Assembly (NCBI RefSeq): GCF_900176465.1
Contig: NZ_FWXR01000010.1
Location: 1-64,000 of the forward strand
DNA from: Fulvimarina manganoxydans
GTDB taxonomy: Bacteria; Pseudomonadota; Alphaproteobacteria; Rhizobiales; Rhizobiaceae
Direction: 5' to 3'
Length of the DNA stretch: 64,000 nt
Below the pieces are notes generated by a model. It worked only from the letters and a program-made list of their open reading frames with translations. It was not told the origin of the DNA and ran no database searches. A program made the translations under genes and the position numbers. Of this stretch, positions 10,906 to 24,714 are shown piece by piece. Positions within the stretch are counted from its first letter, which is position 1. Each line of letters begins with the position of its first letter.

Positions 10906-11865
10906 TCATCCGGCGGCGAAGCGATCGGTCGCCTCGACAAGGGCGCTCAAGATTGCCGGCTCCGCAAAGGCGTGACCGGCGGCCTCGACGATGCGGTATT
11001 CGGCGCGCGGCCAGGCCTGGGCGAGTTGCCAGGAGGTGATCGCCGGCGTCACCACATCGTATCGTCCTTGAATGATCACGCCGGGAATGGCGGCGAGCCG
11101 GTCGGCATTGGCGATGAGCTGGCCGTCCTCCAGCCAGAGCTCGTGATAAAAATAATGGTTCTCGATCCGGGCAAAGGCGATGGTGCCGTCCGAGACCGGC
11201 CCGCGGCCAACGGGAACGGGCTCGGAGCGGAGCATCACCGTCGCTGACTCCCACTGGGTCCAGGCGCTCGCGGCCGCGGCACGGACGGCACGGTCCTGAT
11301 GGGTCAACCGCTCGCGATAGGCAGCGATGATGTCGCCCTGCTCGTCGGCCGGCAGCTGGCCGACAAAATTCTCCCAATGGTCCGGAAACAGGCGGTTGGC
11401 GCCGGACTGATAGAACCAGTCGAGCTCGGCCCTTCGGCCCGAAAACACCCCGCGCAAGATCATCGCGGTGACGCGTTCGGGATGGGTTTCTGCATAAGCG
11501 AGCGCCAAAGTCGCACCCCAGGAGCCACCGAACAGCGCCCAGCGCTCGATGGAGAGGGCCTCCCTCAACCTTTCGAGATCGGCGACCAGATGCCAGGTGG
11601 TGTTGGCTTCCAGGCGCCCGAGTGGGGTCGAGCGTCCGCAGCCGCGCTGGTCGAGAAGGATGATGCGATAGCGTGCCGGATCGAAGAGCCGGCGATGTTG
11701 CGGCGAGGCGCCGCTTCCGGGCCCCCCATGCAGAAAGAGGATCGGGCGCCCGGCGGGGTTCCCGCATTCCTCGTAATAGAGTTCATGCCCGTCCCCCACA
11801 TCGAGGCGTCCGACGCGGAACGGATCGATCGGCGGATAGGCTTTGCGCGGATTCGGCATGGTCAT
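10906..11865 (-). CDS. pip: Prolyl aminopeptidase (proline iminopeptidase)
   Basis: This cytosolic serine peptidase removes N-terminal proline from peptides. The 319-residue protein has the alpha/beta-hydrolase oxyanion motif LFLHGGPGSGAS, the DQRGCGRSTP signature of family S33, and the nucleophile elbow GGSWG (Ser near residue 112). The acid and base residues fall in IIQGRYDVVTP and EAAGHAFAEP. Length and motif spacing match bacterial PIPs. No strong ribosome site precedes either of two nearby ATGs, so the start could be two codons downstream. It is divergent from the aldehyde dehydrogenase gene. Confidence 0.95.
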   Translation of the reverse strand: MTMPNPRKAYPPIDPFRVGRLDVGDGHELYYEECGNPAGRPILFLHGGPGSGASPQHRRLFDPARYRIILLDQRGCGRSTPLGRLEANTTWHLVADLERLREALSIERWALFGGSWGATLALAYAETHPERVTAMILRGVFSGRRAELDWFYQSGANRLFPDHWENFVGQLPADEQGDIIAAYRERLTHQDRAVRAAAASAWTQWESATVMLRSEPVPVGRGPVSDGTIAFARIENHYFYHELWLEDGQLIANADRLAAIPGVIIQGRYDVVTPAITSWQLAQAWPRAEYRIVEAAGHAFAEPAILSALVEATDRFAAG

Positions 11866-12090
11866 GGTTGCGGCAGATAGGGCGGAAGGCTCGCGGCGGC
11901 AGCCGGTCTGAAGGAAAAGCGAACGCCTTTCCGATCGTCAAAGCCGTGGTCGTTTCGTGCCCTTATCGATGCGCGGGCCTGTTCGTCGCCCCCTTACGCC
12001 TCTAGCTTGAGCCGCAGCGACGCGTTTTCCGGCGATGCGGCCATGGGAAGCGCCCGACATTTGAACAAGACGCAGTACGGGGTCCACTTC

Positions 12091-13455
12091 ATGCCGACCA
12101 GCATCAATCCCGCCACCGGCGAGACCATCGAGGACTATGCCGAGCACGGCTCCGACGACATCGAGCGGGCGCTCGCCAATGCCGAGATCGCCTTTCGCGA
12201 CTGGCGCCGCTCAAAGGCCACGGCCCGCGTGGACCTCCTCAATAAAATTGCCGACACGCTAGAAGCCCGTAAGGACGAGCTCGGCCGCATCGCGACCCTC
12301 GAAATGGGCAAGCGCTACAAGGAGGCCGTCGCCGAGGTGGAAAAATGCGCCCTCGGCTGCCGCTTCTATGCCGAACACGGGCCCGAGATGATCGCCGACA
12401 AACCAGCGATCGGGGGGCCGGGCTCGGAGAATTTCGTCAGCTATCTGCCGATCGGCCCGGTTCTGGCGGTAATGCCCTGGAACTTTCCCTATTGGCAGGT
12501 CTTCCGCTTCATCGCTCCGGCCGTGATGGCCGGCAATGTCGGCCTTCTGAAACACGCCTCCAATGTCAGCCAATGCGCCCTGGAGATCGAGAAGGTGATG
12601 CTGGAGGCCGGCGCGCCGCAAGGGCTCTTCCAGACGCTTCTGATCTCCTCCTCCAAAGTCGAGGGCATCTTGAAGGATCGCCGCATTCGCGCCGCGACCC
12701 TGACGGGCAGCGAGGGCGCGGGCTCGGCGGTCGCCGCCACCTGCGGCTCCGAGATCAAGCCGACCGTTCTGGAACTCGGCGGCTCGGACGCCTTCATCGT
12801 CATGCCTTCCGCCGATCTTCAAAAGGCGATCGATATCGGCGTCACCGCCCGCATGCAGAACAACGGCCAGAGCTGTATTGCGGCCAAGCGCTTCATCGTC
12901 CATGAGGACGTCTATGACGCCTATCTGGAAGGCTACAAGGCCAAGCTCGAAGCGATGACGCTCGGCGACCCGATGGACGAGGCCACAGATCTCGGGCCCC
13001 TCGCGATGAAATCGGGCGTCGACGATCTCGCCTCCCAGATCGATGCCTCCGTCAAGGCGGGCGCCAGGCTCGTCACCGGCGGCAAGGCCGACGATGGCCC
13101 CGGCTTCTTCTATAAGCCTTCGATCATCGCCGAGGTGCCCGAGGCCGCGCCTGCCTATCGCGACGAGCTTTTCGGCCCCTGCGCCATCCTCTTCAAGGTC
13201 AAGTCGATCGATGAGGCGATAAGCCTTGCCAATGATTCGGACTTCGGCCTCGGCGGCTCGGTCTTCACCCAGGACAAGGGCGAACAGGAGCGCTTCATCC
13301 GCGATCTCGATTCCGGTGGCACCCATATCAACCGTATGACCGCGTCCCATCCGGCGATGCCCTTCGGCGGCGTCAAACGTTCGGGCTATGGCCGTGAACT
13401 CGCAGCCGAAGGCCTGCACGCCTTCATGAATATCAAGGCCGTGACGCGCGACTGA
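12091..13455 (+). CDS. NAD(P)-dependent succinate-semialdehyde dehydrogenase-type aldehyde dehydrogenase
   Basis: The 454-residue aldehyde dehydrogenase has the NAD-binding PWNFPYWQVFRF block (about residues 130-141), the catalytic Glu in LELGGSDAFIV, and the nucleophilic Cys in NNGQSCIAAKRF (about residue 264). The opening SINPATGETI and a single-domain length near 455 place it with the Sad/GabD-type subfamily, which oxidises succinate semialdehyde to succinate. Other short aldehydes remain possible. A longer frame starts upstream at a TTG, but the ATG at 12091 after a GGGG stretch gives the standard start. No gabT or other partner is adjacent. Confidence 0.9.
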   Translation: MPTSINPATGETIEDYAEHGSDDIERALANAEIAFRDWRRSKATARVDLLNKIADTLEARKDELGRIATLEMGKRYKEAVAEVEKCALGCRFYAEHGPEMIADKPAIGGPGSENFVSYLPIGPVLAVMPWNFPYWQVFRFIAPAVMAGNVGLLKHASNVSQCALEIEKVMLEAGAPQGLFQTLLISSSKVEGILKDRRIRAATLTGSEGAGSAVAATCGSEIKPTVLELGGSDAFIVMPSADLQKAIDIGVTARMQNNGQSCIAAKRFIVHEDVYDAYLEGYKAKLEAMTLGDPMDEATDLGPLAMKSGVDDLASQIDASVKAGARLVTGGKADDGPGFFYKPSIIAEVPEAAPAYRDELFGPCAILFKVKSIDEAISLANDSDFGLGGSVFTQDKGEQERFIRDLDSGGTHINRMTASHPAMPFGGVKRSGYGRELAAEGLHAFMNIKAVTRD

Positions 13456-13744
13456 GCCCGGCGCTCAAGCGCACCCGACGCGATGAGCTATGCCGGCCGC
13501 GCAAGGCGGGGCATCAAATGTCCCGCTTGAACTATCGCTGAAAAAAGGTGCAACATATGCGCCGTGCGTGAAACTGCGGCACCCGGCGGGCGAGGCCTTG
13601 GACCAGCCTCGCGGCGGGACATGGCTTTGCTCATCGCCCGAGACCTCGCTGCCCATGTTATACCGCGCGGGCAGCGGGTAGAAGGACGAGACCGGCCTTT
13701 GCGTAACGGCATGGCCGCGGGAATGACACGCCATGGGGGACCCG

Positions 13745-15385
13745 ATGAGCGAAAGACGCGATACGATGCCCGACGCCATCGCGGCGGCGGCCGCGAGAGC
13801 CGAAACGAACGGCATCCGCAGCCTGTTCGAGGCCGATCCGAACCGATTCGAGACGATGTCGCGGGCGCTGGGCGACATGATCCTCGACGTCTCCAAGACC
13901 GCGATCGACGCCGAGGCGCTGAAAGCGCTCTTCGATCTTGCCCGCGAGCGTCAGGTGGAAGCCAAGCGCGACGCGATGTTTGCCGGCGCCCGGATCAACG
14001 AGACCGAGAATCGGTCCGTCTTGCATGTGGCCCTGCGCGCAAAGGCTGACGACGGCTTCGCCTCCGATGGCGAGCCGGTCGGCGAGGCCGTCGAGAGCGT
14101 CATTGCCGCCATGAGCCAGTTTGCCGAGGCGCTGCGCTCGGGCAAGGCGAAAGGCGCGACCGGCAAGCCGATCACCGATGTGGTCAATATCGGCATTGGC
14201 GGCTCCGACCTCGGCCCGGCCATGGCGACGCTCGCCCTTCGGCCCTATCACGACGGCCCTCGCCTCCATTACGTCTCCAACGTGGACGGCGCTCATCTTG
14301 CCGATACGCTGGCGGGCCTTGCCCCGGAGACGACGCTCGTCATCGTCGCGTCCAAGACCTTCACCACCATCGAGACCATGACCAATGCGGCGAGCGCCCG
14401 CGACTGGCTGGTGGCGACTCTTGGCGAGGAGGCGGTCGGCCAGCACTTCGCCGCGGTCTCGACGGCGCTCGACAAGGTCGCAAAATTCGGCATCGCCAAG
14501 GACCGGGTCTTCGGCTTCTGGGACTGGGTCGGCGGACGCTATTCGATCTGGTCGGCGATCGGCCTGCCCTTGATGATCGCGATCGGACCAGAGCGCTTTC
14601 GCGCTTTTCTCGCCGGTGCGCGCGAGATGGACGTCCATTTCCGATCCGCCCCGCTCGAAGAGAATCTGCCGGTCATTCTCGGTCTCGTCGGTTGGTGGCA
14701 CCGGGTGGCGATGGACTGCCCGAGCCGGGCGATCATCCCTTACGATCAACGGCTTGCCCGCTTCCCCGCCTATCTCCAGCAGCTCGACATGGAATCCAAC
14801 GGCAAGCGCGTCGGTCTCGATGGCCAGCCCGTGCCGATCTCCGGCCCCGTTGTCTGGGGCGAGCCCGGCACCAACGGCCAGCATGCCTTCTTCCAATTGA
14901 TCCATCAGGGCACCGACGTCATTCCAGTCGAGTTTCTCGTCGGGGCGAAAGCCCATGAGGACGAGGCGATGGCAGTCCACCAGGATCTCCTTCTCGCCAA
15001 TTGCCTCGCCCAGGGCGAAGCCCTGATGAAGGGCCGAAGCCTGGAGGCGGCGCGCCGCCAGCTCATCGATGCCGGTAAGTCGGAGGCCGAGGCCGAGGCG
15101 ATCGCGCCGCACCGCGTCTTTGCCGGCGACAGGCCCTCGATCACCATTCTCTATCCCACCCTCGACCCCGCAACGCTCGGGCGCCTCATCGCGCTCTACG
15201 AGCATCGCGTCTTCGTCGAGGCCCAGCTCTTCGGGATCAACGCCTTCGACCAATGGGGCGTGGAACTCGGCAAGGAGCTGGCGGGCAATCTCGTGCCGGT
15301 CGTCACCGGCCAGACCGATTCAAGCGGCCTCGACGCCTCGACCCGAGGGCTCGTCGCCGCCATTCAGACCATGAGAAGGACCTGA
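13745..15385 (+). CDS. pgi: Glucose-6-phosphate isomerase
   Basis: Pgi interconverts glucose 6-phosphate and fructose 6-phosphate. The 546-residue protein has the phosphate-binding [15 protein letters not shown] block (about residues 152-166), [13 protein letters not shown], the signature [14 protein letters not shown] and the catalytic [15 protein letters not shown] region. A GGGGGAC ribosome site sits 2 nt before the chosen ATG; an ATG four codons earlier is also possible. It is 5 nt upstream of glgP, so the two are almost certainly co-transcribed and channel glycogen-derived hexose phosphate into central metabolism. Confidence 0.96.
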   Translation: MSERRDTMPDAIAAAAARAETNGIRSLFEADPNRFETMSRALGDMILDVSKTAIDAEALKALFDLARERQVEAKRDAMFAGARINETENRSVLHVALRAKADDGFASDGEPVGEAVESVIAAMSQFAEALRSGKAKGATGKPITDVVNIGIGGSDLGPAMATLALRPYHDGPRLHYVSNVDGAHLADTLAGLAPETTLVIVASKTFTTIETMTNAASARDWLVATLGEEAVGQHFAAVSTALDKVAKFGIAKDRVFGFWDWVGGRYSIWSAIGLPLMIAIGPERFRAFLAGAREMDVHFRSAPLEENLPVILGLVGWWHRVAMDCPSRAIIPYDQRLARFPAYLQQLDMESNGKRVGLDGQPVPISGPVVWGEPGTNGQHAFFQLIHQGTDVIPVEFLVGAKAHEDEAMAVHQDLLLANCLAQGEALMKGRSLEAARRQLIDAGKSEAEAEAIAPHRVFAGDRPSITILYPTLDPATLGRLIALYEHRVFVEAQLFGINAFDQWGVELGKELAGNLVPVVTGQTDSSGLDASTRGLVAAIQTMRRT

Positions 15386-15390
15386 ACCGC

Positions 15391-17868
15391 ATGTCCGCTA
15401 CGACGCCCCTCGACACGTCCAAGCTCGACCCGCGCAAGACCGATCCCGACGCCGTCGCGCGTCAGATCATCGGCAAGCTGACCTATCAGATCGGCAAGCG
15501 GCCGGACGAGGCGCGCAAATATGACTGGCTGCGCGCAACGACGCTGGTCGTGCGCGACCATGTCATGGACCGCTGGTTCGCCTCCGGCGATCGCATCGCC
15601 GAGAGCGGCGCCAAGGAAGTCTGCTATCTGTCGATGGAGTTCCTGATCGGTCGCCTCCTGCGCGATGCGATCAACAATCTCGGCCTCAGCAAGCCCGTCA
15701 CCGAGGCCCTGGCGCGCTACGGCGTCCAGCTCGACATGGTCGAGCTTCTGGAGCCCGATGCCGCCCTCGGCAATGGCGGCCTCGGACGCCTCGCCGCCTG
15801 TTTCATGGAATCCATGGCCTCGACCGGCGTGCCGGGCTATGGCTACGGCATCCGCTATGTCCACGGCTTCTTCCGCCAGGAAATCTCCGAGGGCGCCCAG
15901 GTCGAATTGCCCGAAAGCTGGCTCGTCCATGGCAATCCCTGGGAGTTCGAGCGGCGCGACGCGACCTATGAGATCGGCTTCGGCGGTCATGTGACCACCG
16001 TCCATGAGAGCGGCAAGCCGGCCCGCCAGGTCTGGCGCCCGGCCGAGCGCGTTCTGGCCGTGGCCTATGATACGCCGATGGTCGGCTGGCGCGGCGCCCA
16101 GGTGAACACGCTGCGCCTGTGGAGCGCTCAGGCCGTCGATCCGATCCTTCTCGACGCCTTCAACGAGGGCGATCACATCGGCGCCCTGGTCGAATCGAAC
16201 AAGGCCGAATCGATCACCCGCGTCCTCTATCCGGCCGATTCCCATCAGGCCGGCCAGGAATTGCGCCTGCGCCAAGAGTATTTCTTCTCCTCCGCCTCGC
16301 TGCAGGACATCATCAAGCGCCATATCGCCCGCCATGGCGACCTGAAGACCTTGCATGAGAAGGTCGCGATCCAGCTGAACGACACCCATCCGGCGGTTTC
16401 CGTCGCCGAATTGATGCGGCTTCTCGTCGACATTCACGGCATTGCCTGGGCGGAGGCCTGGCAGATCACCTCCAAGACCTTCGGCTACACCAATCACACG
16501 CTTCTGCCCGAAGCCTTGGAGCATTGGCCGATCCATCTCTTCGAGCGCCTTCTGCCGCGCCAGATGCAGATCATCTACACGATCAATGCCGAGATCATCC
16601 GCCACGCGGCCCAGGAAAAGGGCTTCAACGACGCCCAGATCGCGGCGATCTCGCTCATCGACGAGGGCAATGGCCGGCGCGTGCGCATGGGCCAGCTCGC
16701 CTTTGTTGGCTCCCATGCGGTGAACGGCGTCTCGGCGCTCCATACCGAGCTGATGAAGGAGACGGTGTTCCACAATCTCCACGAGCTTTATCCGGACCGA
16801 ATTCAGAACAAGACCAATGGCGTCACGCCGCGCCGCTGGCTGATGGAGTGCAACCCGGAGCTGACGGGCCTCGTCACCGAGGCGATCGGCCCGGCCTTTC
16901 TGGACGACATCGAGAAGATCAGCGAAATCGATCCGCTGGCGGACGATGCGGCCTTCGTGGAGAAGTTCGCCGCGGTCAAGCGCAAGAAGAAGGAGGCGCT
17001 CGCCGCCCTCATCTCCGAGCGCCTCGCCATCCAGGTCGATCCGAATGCGATCTTCGACATTCAGGTCAAGCGCATCCATGAGTATAAGCGCCAGCTCCTC
17101 AACATCATCGAGGCCGTGGCGCTCTATGATCAGATCCGCTCCCACCCGGAGAAGAACTGGGCGCCGAGGGTGAAGATCTTCGCCGGCAAGGCGGCGCCGA
17201 GTTACGCCCAGGCGCGCGAGATCATCAACCTCGCCAACGATGTCGCGCGGCTGGTCAATTCCGACCCGGTCGTTCGCGATCTCCTGAAGGTCGTCTTCAT
17301 CCCGAATTACAACGTCTCGGCAGCCGAGATCATCATGCCGGCGGCCGATCTGTCCGAGCAGATCTCAACGGCGGGCCTCGAGGCGTCGGGCACCGGCAAT
17401 ATGAAATTCGCCCTGAACGGCGCTCTGACCATCGGCACGCTGGACGGCGCCAATGTGGAGATGAAGGACCATATCGGCGACGAGAACATCTTCATCTTCG
17501 GCCTCACCGCCCCGGAGGTCGCCCAGCGCCGGCGCGAGGCCCATTCGGGCCGCTCGATCATTGAGGCAAATCCCATCCTGCGCGAGGCGCTGCACGCGAT
17601 CTCGTCCGGACTCTTCTGCCCGGAAGCGCCGAGCCGCTATCACGGCCTCATCTCCAATCTCTACAACAATGACTGGTGGATGATCTGCGCCGACTTCGAG
17701 GCCTATTGGAACAAGCAGCGCGAGCTCGACCAGCTCTTCGCCAAGCCGCGTGAGTGGCATTCCAAGGCCGTCCACAACACGGCCCGCATGGCCTGGTTCT
17801 CCTCGGATCGCTCGATCCGCGAATATGCCAAGGACATCTGGCAGGCCGGCCCCGGCGCGGTCGCTTAA
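15391..17868 (+). CDS. glgP: Glycogen/alpha-glucan phosphorylase
   Basis: GlgP releases glucose 1-phosphate from alpha-1,4 glucan ends using pyridoxal phosphate. The 825-residue protein shows the GT35 landmarks: YLSMEFLIGRLL (about residue 75), NGGLGRLAACFMES (about 129-142), the Lys-containing QNKTNGVTPRRW region and the EASGTGNMKFALNGALTIGTLDGAN signature that contains the PLP lysine (about residues 667-691). GAGAAGGA precedes the ATG and the pgi stop is 5 nt away. Length matches bacterial GlgP. No glgB follows; a 307-nt gap with a strong hairpin separates it from glgC. Confidence 0.97.
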   Translation: MSATTPLDTSKLDPRKTDPDAVARQIIGKLTYQIGKRPDEARKYDWLRATTLVVRDHVMDRWFASGDRIAESGAKEVCYLSMEFLIGRLLRDAINNLGLSKPVTEALARYGVQLDMVELLEPDAALGNGGLGRLAACFMESMASTGVPGYGYGIRYVHGFFRQEISEGAQVELPESWLVHGNPWEFERRDATYEIGFGGHVTTVHESGKPARQVWRPAERVLAVAYDTPMVGWRGAQVNTLRLWSAQAVDPILLDAFNEGDHIGALVESNKAESITRVLYPADSHQAGQELRLRQEYFFSSASLQDIIKRHIARHGDLKTLHEKVAIQLNDTHPAVSVAELMRLLVDIHGIAWAEAWQITSKTFGYTNHTLLPEALEHWPIHLFERLLPRQMQIIYTINAEIIRHAAQEKGFNDAQIAAISLIDEGNGRRVRMGQLAFVGSHAVNGVSALHTELMKETVFHNLHELYPDRIQNKTNGVTPRRWLMECNPELTGLVTEAIGPAFLDDIEKISEIDPLADDAAFVEKFAAVKRKKKEALAALISERLAIQVDPNAIFDIQVKRIHEYKRQLLNIIEAVALYDQIRSHPEKNWAPRVKIFAGKAAPSYAQAREIINLANDVARLVNSDPVVRDLLKVVFIPNYNVSAAEIIMPAADLSEQISTAGLEASGTGNMKFALNGALTIGTLDGANVEMKDHIGDENIFIFGLTAPEVAQRRREAHSGRSIIEANPILREALHAISSGLFCPEAPSRYHGLISNLYNNDWWMICADFEAYWNKQRELDQLFAKPREWHSKAVHNTARMAWFSSDRSIREYAKDIWQAGPGAVA

Positions 17869-17882
17869 AGGTCGTTCGAAAA

Positions 17883-17915
17883 GGCCGAACGCGGCGCCCA
17901 TCGCCGCGTTCGGCC
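17883..17915 (+). terminator. Strong hairpin downstream of glgP
   Basis: GGCCGAACGCGGCG and CGCCGCGTTCGGCC form a perfect 14-bp inverted repeat with a 5-nt loop, beginning 14 nt after the glgP stop codon. There is no T tract after it, so it may be a 3'-end stabiliser or partial terminator rather than a classical intrinsic terminator. It separates pgi-glgP from glgC-glgA-pgm-glgX, suggesting two differently expressed transcripts. The rest of the 307-nt gap to glgC holds no gene and probably contains the glgC promoter. Confidence 0.7.
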
Positions 17916-18175
17916 GGACCGATTAAGGTCGCGTCCCTCAACGCATCCCCGACCTGTTTCGTCGTCGGCTCTTCAAAACGCTCCCGACGGACATTGCGCG
18001 CTCCGGTCGCCCTGTGCGCCGGAAAATTTCGCCCTTCGCGCCTTGGCGCTATGGCGTCACCGGGCTTTTGCTCTACCATCGACCTTGCGACGGCTAAGGG
18101 CCGGTTCGCGAATCTCCCACATCAAGGGAGTGACGGACCGGCGCTGAAGACCGCTTGCAACTTGGGAGGAAGCCT

Positions 18176-19447
18176 ATGCCAGACCAGAGGCGGATCGCAC
18201 CGCTCGCCCGCGACACCATGGCCTATGTCCTTGCGGGCGGCCGCGGCAGTCGGCTGAAGGAAATGACGGACAACCGCGCCAAGCCGGCCGTCTATTTCGG
18301 CGGAAAGACGCGGATCATCGATTTCGCCCTGTCGAATGCCATCAATTCCGGTATCCGCCGCATCGGCGTGGCGACCCAGTACAAGGCCCACAGCCTGATC
18401 CGCCATCTGCAGAATGGCTGGAACTTCCTGCGCCCAGGGCGCAATGAGAGCTTCGATATCCTGCCGGCCTCCCAGCGCGTGTCGGAAGACCAGTGGTATT
18501 CGGGCACGGCGGATGCGGTCTATCAGAATATCGACATCATCGAGGATCACGCGCCGCGCTATATCGTGATCCTGGCGGGCGACCACATCTACAAGATGGA
18601 CTATGAGATCATGCTTCAGAGCCATGTGGACTCTGGGGCCGATGTCACGGTCGGCTGCCTGGAAGTCCCGCGCATGGAAGCGGTCGGCTTCGGCGTCATG
18701 CATGTGGACGAGAGCTATAAGATCACCGATTTCGTCGAGAAGCCGAAGGACCCGCCGGCCATTCCCGGACGTCCCGACACGGCGCTCGCCTCCATGGGCA
18801 TCTATGTCTTCGAGACGCGCTTCCTGATGGATCAGCTGCGCCGGGACGCCGCCGATCCGACCTCATCGCGCGACTTTGGCAAGGACATCATTCCCCATAT
18901 CGTCAAGCATGGCAGCGCCTATGCCCATCGCTTCAACAAGTCGGTGGTCCGTTCGGCCTACGAACCCGACACGGAAGCCTATTGGCGGGATGTGGGAACG
19001 ATCGAAGCCTATTGGCAGGCCAACATCGACCTGACCGACGTGGTCCCGCCCCTCGACATCTATGATCGCGACTGGCCGATCTGGACCTATGCGGAGATCG
19101 TGCCGCCGGCCAAATTCGTCCATGACGAGGACGGGCGACGCGGCATGGCAATCTCCTCGCTGGTCTCGGGCGACTGCATCATTTCCGGCGGCAGCCTCAA
19201 TCGCTCGCTCCTCTTCACGGGGGTACGCCAGCACTCCTATTCGGTGCTCGATCACGCGGTCGTGCTTCCGGGTTGCCAGATCGGCCGCAATGCCCGTATC
19301 ACCAAAGCGGTCATCGACCGTGGCGTTCAGATCCCGGATGGGCTCGTCATCGGCGAGGATCCCGAACTCGACGCGACGCGTTTCCGGCGGACCGAGAACG
19401 GCATATGCCTGGTGACGAAAGCGATGATCGATCGGCTGAACTACTGA
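18176..19447 (+). CDS. glgC: Glucose-1-phosphate adenylyltransferase
   Basis: GlgC makes ADP-glucose from ATP and glucose 1-phosphate, the committed and allosterically controlled step of glycogen synthesis. The 423-residue protein has the nucleotide-binding [27 protein letters not shown] block (about residues 18-44), the [12 protein letters not shown] segment, [13 protein letters not shown] with the catalytic Asp, and [10 protein letters not shown] with the glucose-1-phosphate Lys. The beta-helix domain ([20 protein letters not shown]) ends the protein. GGGAGGA lies 5 nt before the chosen ATG, and a frame seven codons longer is less likely. glgA starts 41 nt downstream. Confidence 0.97.
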   Translation: MPDQRRIAPLARDTMAYVLAGGRGSRLKEMTDNRAKPAVYFGGKTRIIDFALSNAINSGIRRIGVATQYKAHSLIRHLQNGWNFLRPGRNESFDILPASQRVSEDQWYSGTADAVYQNIDIIEDHAPRYIVILAGDHIYKMDYEIMLQSHVDSGADVTVGCLEVPRMEAVGFGVMHVDESYKITDFVEKPKDPPAIPGRPDTALASMGIYVFETRFLMDQLRRDAADPTSSRDFGKDIIPHIVKHGSAYAHRFNKSVVRSAYEPDTEAYWRDVGTIEAYWQANIDLTDVVPPLDIYDRDWPIWTYAEIVPPAKFVHDEDGRRGMAISSLVSGDCIISGGSLNRSLLFTGVRQHSYSVLDHAVVLPGCQIGRNARITKAVIDRGVQIPDGLVIGEDPELDATRFRRTENGICLVTKAMIDRLNY

Positions 19448-19488
19448 GCCCGGCCGAGCGATCGATGATGAGGGGATCTGAGCCTTCG

Positions 19489-22565
<3,077 letters not shown>

Positions 22566-22644
22566 CCGAGCGGAGTGCCGGCATGGGTTGCTTCTTAAAC
22601 GAAGGATAGCCTGACGGCCTCCTGCGCGGGTACTCTCTCACGTC

Positions 22645-24711
22645 ATGACGGCTCGAATCACATCCGAACGCGGTTGCCCCGAGCGCCTCGGCGCGACACT
22701 TGACGAAGACGGGGTTCATTTCGCCGTCTTTTCCGCCCATGCCGAGACGATCGAGCTCTGCCTCTTCGATGCGGCCGGCACGCTCGAAACGGATCGGCTG
22801 GCCCTGCCCGGCCGCGCGGGCGACATTCATTTCGGCTTTGTGCCCGGCCTTCGCGCGGGTGTGCGCTATGGGCTGCGGGCCCATGGGTCCTACGACCGCA
22901 AGGCCGGACACCGTTTCGACCCCTCGAAGCTTCTCGTCGATCCTTATGCGGTGCGGCTCGATCGGCCCTTTCTCTTCCATCCGGCCTTGATGGCGCCGCC
23001 GGAGCGGCGCCTCGATACCGGCCCGCTCATGCCGCGCGCGCTCGTCACCGATCTTTCGCGCGAGGCCGCCCCCCTCCCCTTCTCGGGGCCGGGCCTCACT
23101 TACGAGGTTCTCGTTCGCGGCCTGTCCCAGCGCCATCCGGACGTGCCGGAGACGATTCGGGGCACGGTGTCGGCGCTCTCCCATCCTGCGATCCTCGATC
23201 ACCTCGCCAGGATCGGCGTCGAGACGGTCGAACTGATGCCGATCGCGGCGGCCATCGACGAAGCCCATCTCGCCCGCCTGCACCTCACCAATGCCTGGGG
23301 CTACAATCCGATCACCCATATGGCGCCCGATCCGCGCCTGGTGCCGGGCGGCTTTGCCGAATTGCGCCGCGTCGTCGACGCGCTTCACGAGCGCGGCATC
23401 CGCGTTTTGCTTGATGTCGTCCTCAACCACTCCGGCGAGGGCGACGAGGCGGGACCGACGCTGTGTTATCGCGGCCTCGACAACCAGACCTATTATGCCC
23501 ATTCCCATGACGAGCCCGACCGTCTCGTCAACGACACCGGTTGCGGCAACACCTTCGCGGCTTGGCGCGAGCCGGTCGTCCGCCTGTTCATCGATACGCT
23601 CAAGACCTGGGTCGAAGCGGCCGGCATCGACGGGTTTCGCTACGACCTGGCGCCGGTTCTCGGACGATTGCCGGGCGGTTTCAAGCCGGATGCCCCTTTC
23701 CTCCAGGCCGTAGCCAACGACCCGGTGCTGGCCTCCCGCATTCATGTGGCCGAAAGCTGGGATATCGGCCCTGGCGGCTATCAGGTCGGGCAGTTCCCAA
23801 AACCTTGGTTCGAATGGCAGGACCGCTTTCGCGATGATGTGCGGCGCTTCTGGAAGGGCGAGGATGGCGCCGTGCCCGCCCTCGCGACCCGTCTCGCCGG
23901 CTCGGCCGACATGTTCGACAAGAATGGACGCAGACCCTCGGCGAGCGTCAATTTCGTCGCCGCCCATGACGGGTTCACCCTGGCCGATCTGACGATCTAT
24001 GCCGACAAGCACAATGAAGCGAATGGCGAGGACAATCGCGACGGCCATAACGAGAATTTCTCCTGGAACAACGGCGTCGAAGGCGACACCGACGACAAGG
24101 GCGTGATCGAGGCGCGCGGGCGCGACATCCGCGCGCTTCTGGCAACGCTCTTCGTGGCGCGCGGCACGCCGATGCTGGTCGCCGGCGACGAGTTCGGCCG
24201 CAGCCAAGAGGGCAACAACAACGCCTATTGCCAGGAGAACGAGACGACCTGGCTCGACTGGGCGAAGGCCGAGAAAGCGTTGATCGACTTCGTCGCCAAG
24301 CTCTCAGATTTGAGGCGTAGCCATCCAGCGCTTTGCGCCGACGCCTTCTTGCGGGGCGATACGCTCAACGGCAAGGGCCTCAAAGACGTCGAATGGTTGA
24401 ACGAAGCCGGCCGCGCCATGGATGTGAGTGAGTGGGCCGATCCGAAGCGGCGCCTACTGGGGCTGAGCCTTTTCGCGCTGAAAGACGACCATGCGGCTCC
24501 TGCGTCAAAAGATGGCGCGCGGGCGATCGTCTATCTCAATGCCGGGCGAGAGGATGCGACGGTCGCGCTCCCTGCCCCGCGTCCCGGCCACGGATTTCGG
24601 CTCGTCATTCAATCGGACTGTCCAAACCTCGAGCCACGCGCGCTGGAGGCCGCGAGCGGGCTCGTCGTCAAGGCCCGCTCGGTCTTCATCCTCGTCGAGG
24701 AACGGCTCTGA
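22645..24711 (+). CDS. glgX: Glycogen debranching enzyme GlgX (isoamylase-type)
   Basis: GlgX hydrolyses alpha-1,6 branches left after phosphorylase action. The 688-residue GH13 protein has an N-terminal CBM48-like domain (residues 1-110), then the catalytic barrel with DVVLNHSGEGDE, GIDGFRYDLAPVLGR with the nucleophilic Asp, HVAESWDIGPGGYQVGQFP with the acid/base Glu, and FVAAHDGFTLADL with the third acidic residue. GDEFGRSQEGNNNAYCQ is characteristic of GlgX. The ribosome site is weak. It ends 3 nt from the convergent kup gene. It closes the cluster, in which no branching enzyme gene is present. Confidence 0.95.
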   Translation: MTARITSERGCPERLGATLDEDGVHFAVFSAHAETIELCLFDAAGTLETDRLALPGRAGDIHFGFVPGLRAGVRYGLRAHGSYDRKAGHRFDPSKLLVDPYAVRLDRPFLFHPALMAPPERRLDTGPLMPRALVTDLSREAAPLPFSGPGLTYEVLVRGLSQRHPDVPETIRGTVSALSHPAILDHLARIGVETVELMPIAAAIDEAHLARLHLTNAWGYNPITHMAPDPRLVPGGFAELRRVVDALHERGIRVLLDVVLNHSGEGDEAGPTLCYRGLDNQTYYAHSHDEPDRLVNDTGCGNTFAAWREPVVRLFIDTLKTWVEAAGIDGFRYDLAPVLGRLPGGFKPDAPFLQAVANDPVLASRIHVAESWDIGPGGYQVGQFPKPWFEWQDRFRDDVRRFWKGEDGAVPALATRLAGSADMFDKNGRRPSASVNFVAAHDGFTLADLTIYADKHNEANGEDNRDGHNENFSWNNGVEGDTDDKGVIEARGRDIRALLATLFVARGTPMLVAGDEFGRSQEGNNNAYCQENETTWLDWAKAEKALIDFVAKLSDLRRSHPALCADAFLRGDTLNGKGLKDVEWLNEAGRAMDVSEWADPKRRLLGLSLFALKDDHAAPASKDGARAIVYLNAGREDATVALPAPRPGHGFRLVIQSDCPNLEPRALEAASGLVVKARSVFILVEERL

Positions 24712-24714
24712 CGC

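Noticed and set aside
15364-17145. 593-codon minus-strand open frame
   Set aside because: Antisense shadow of glgP.
17869-18175. Possible glgB remnant between glgP and glgC
   Set aside because: The gap is only 307 nt and shows a hairpin but no GH13-like peptide in any frame.
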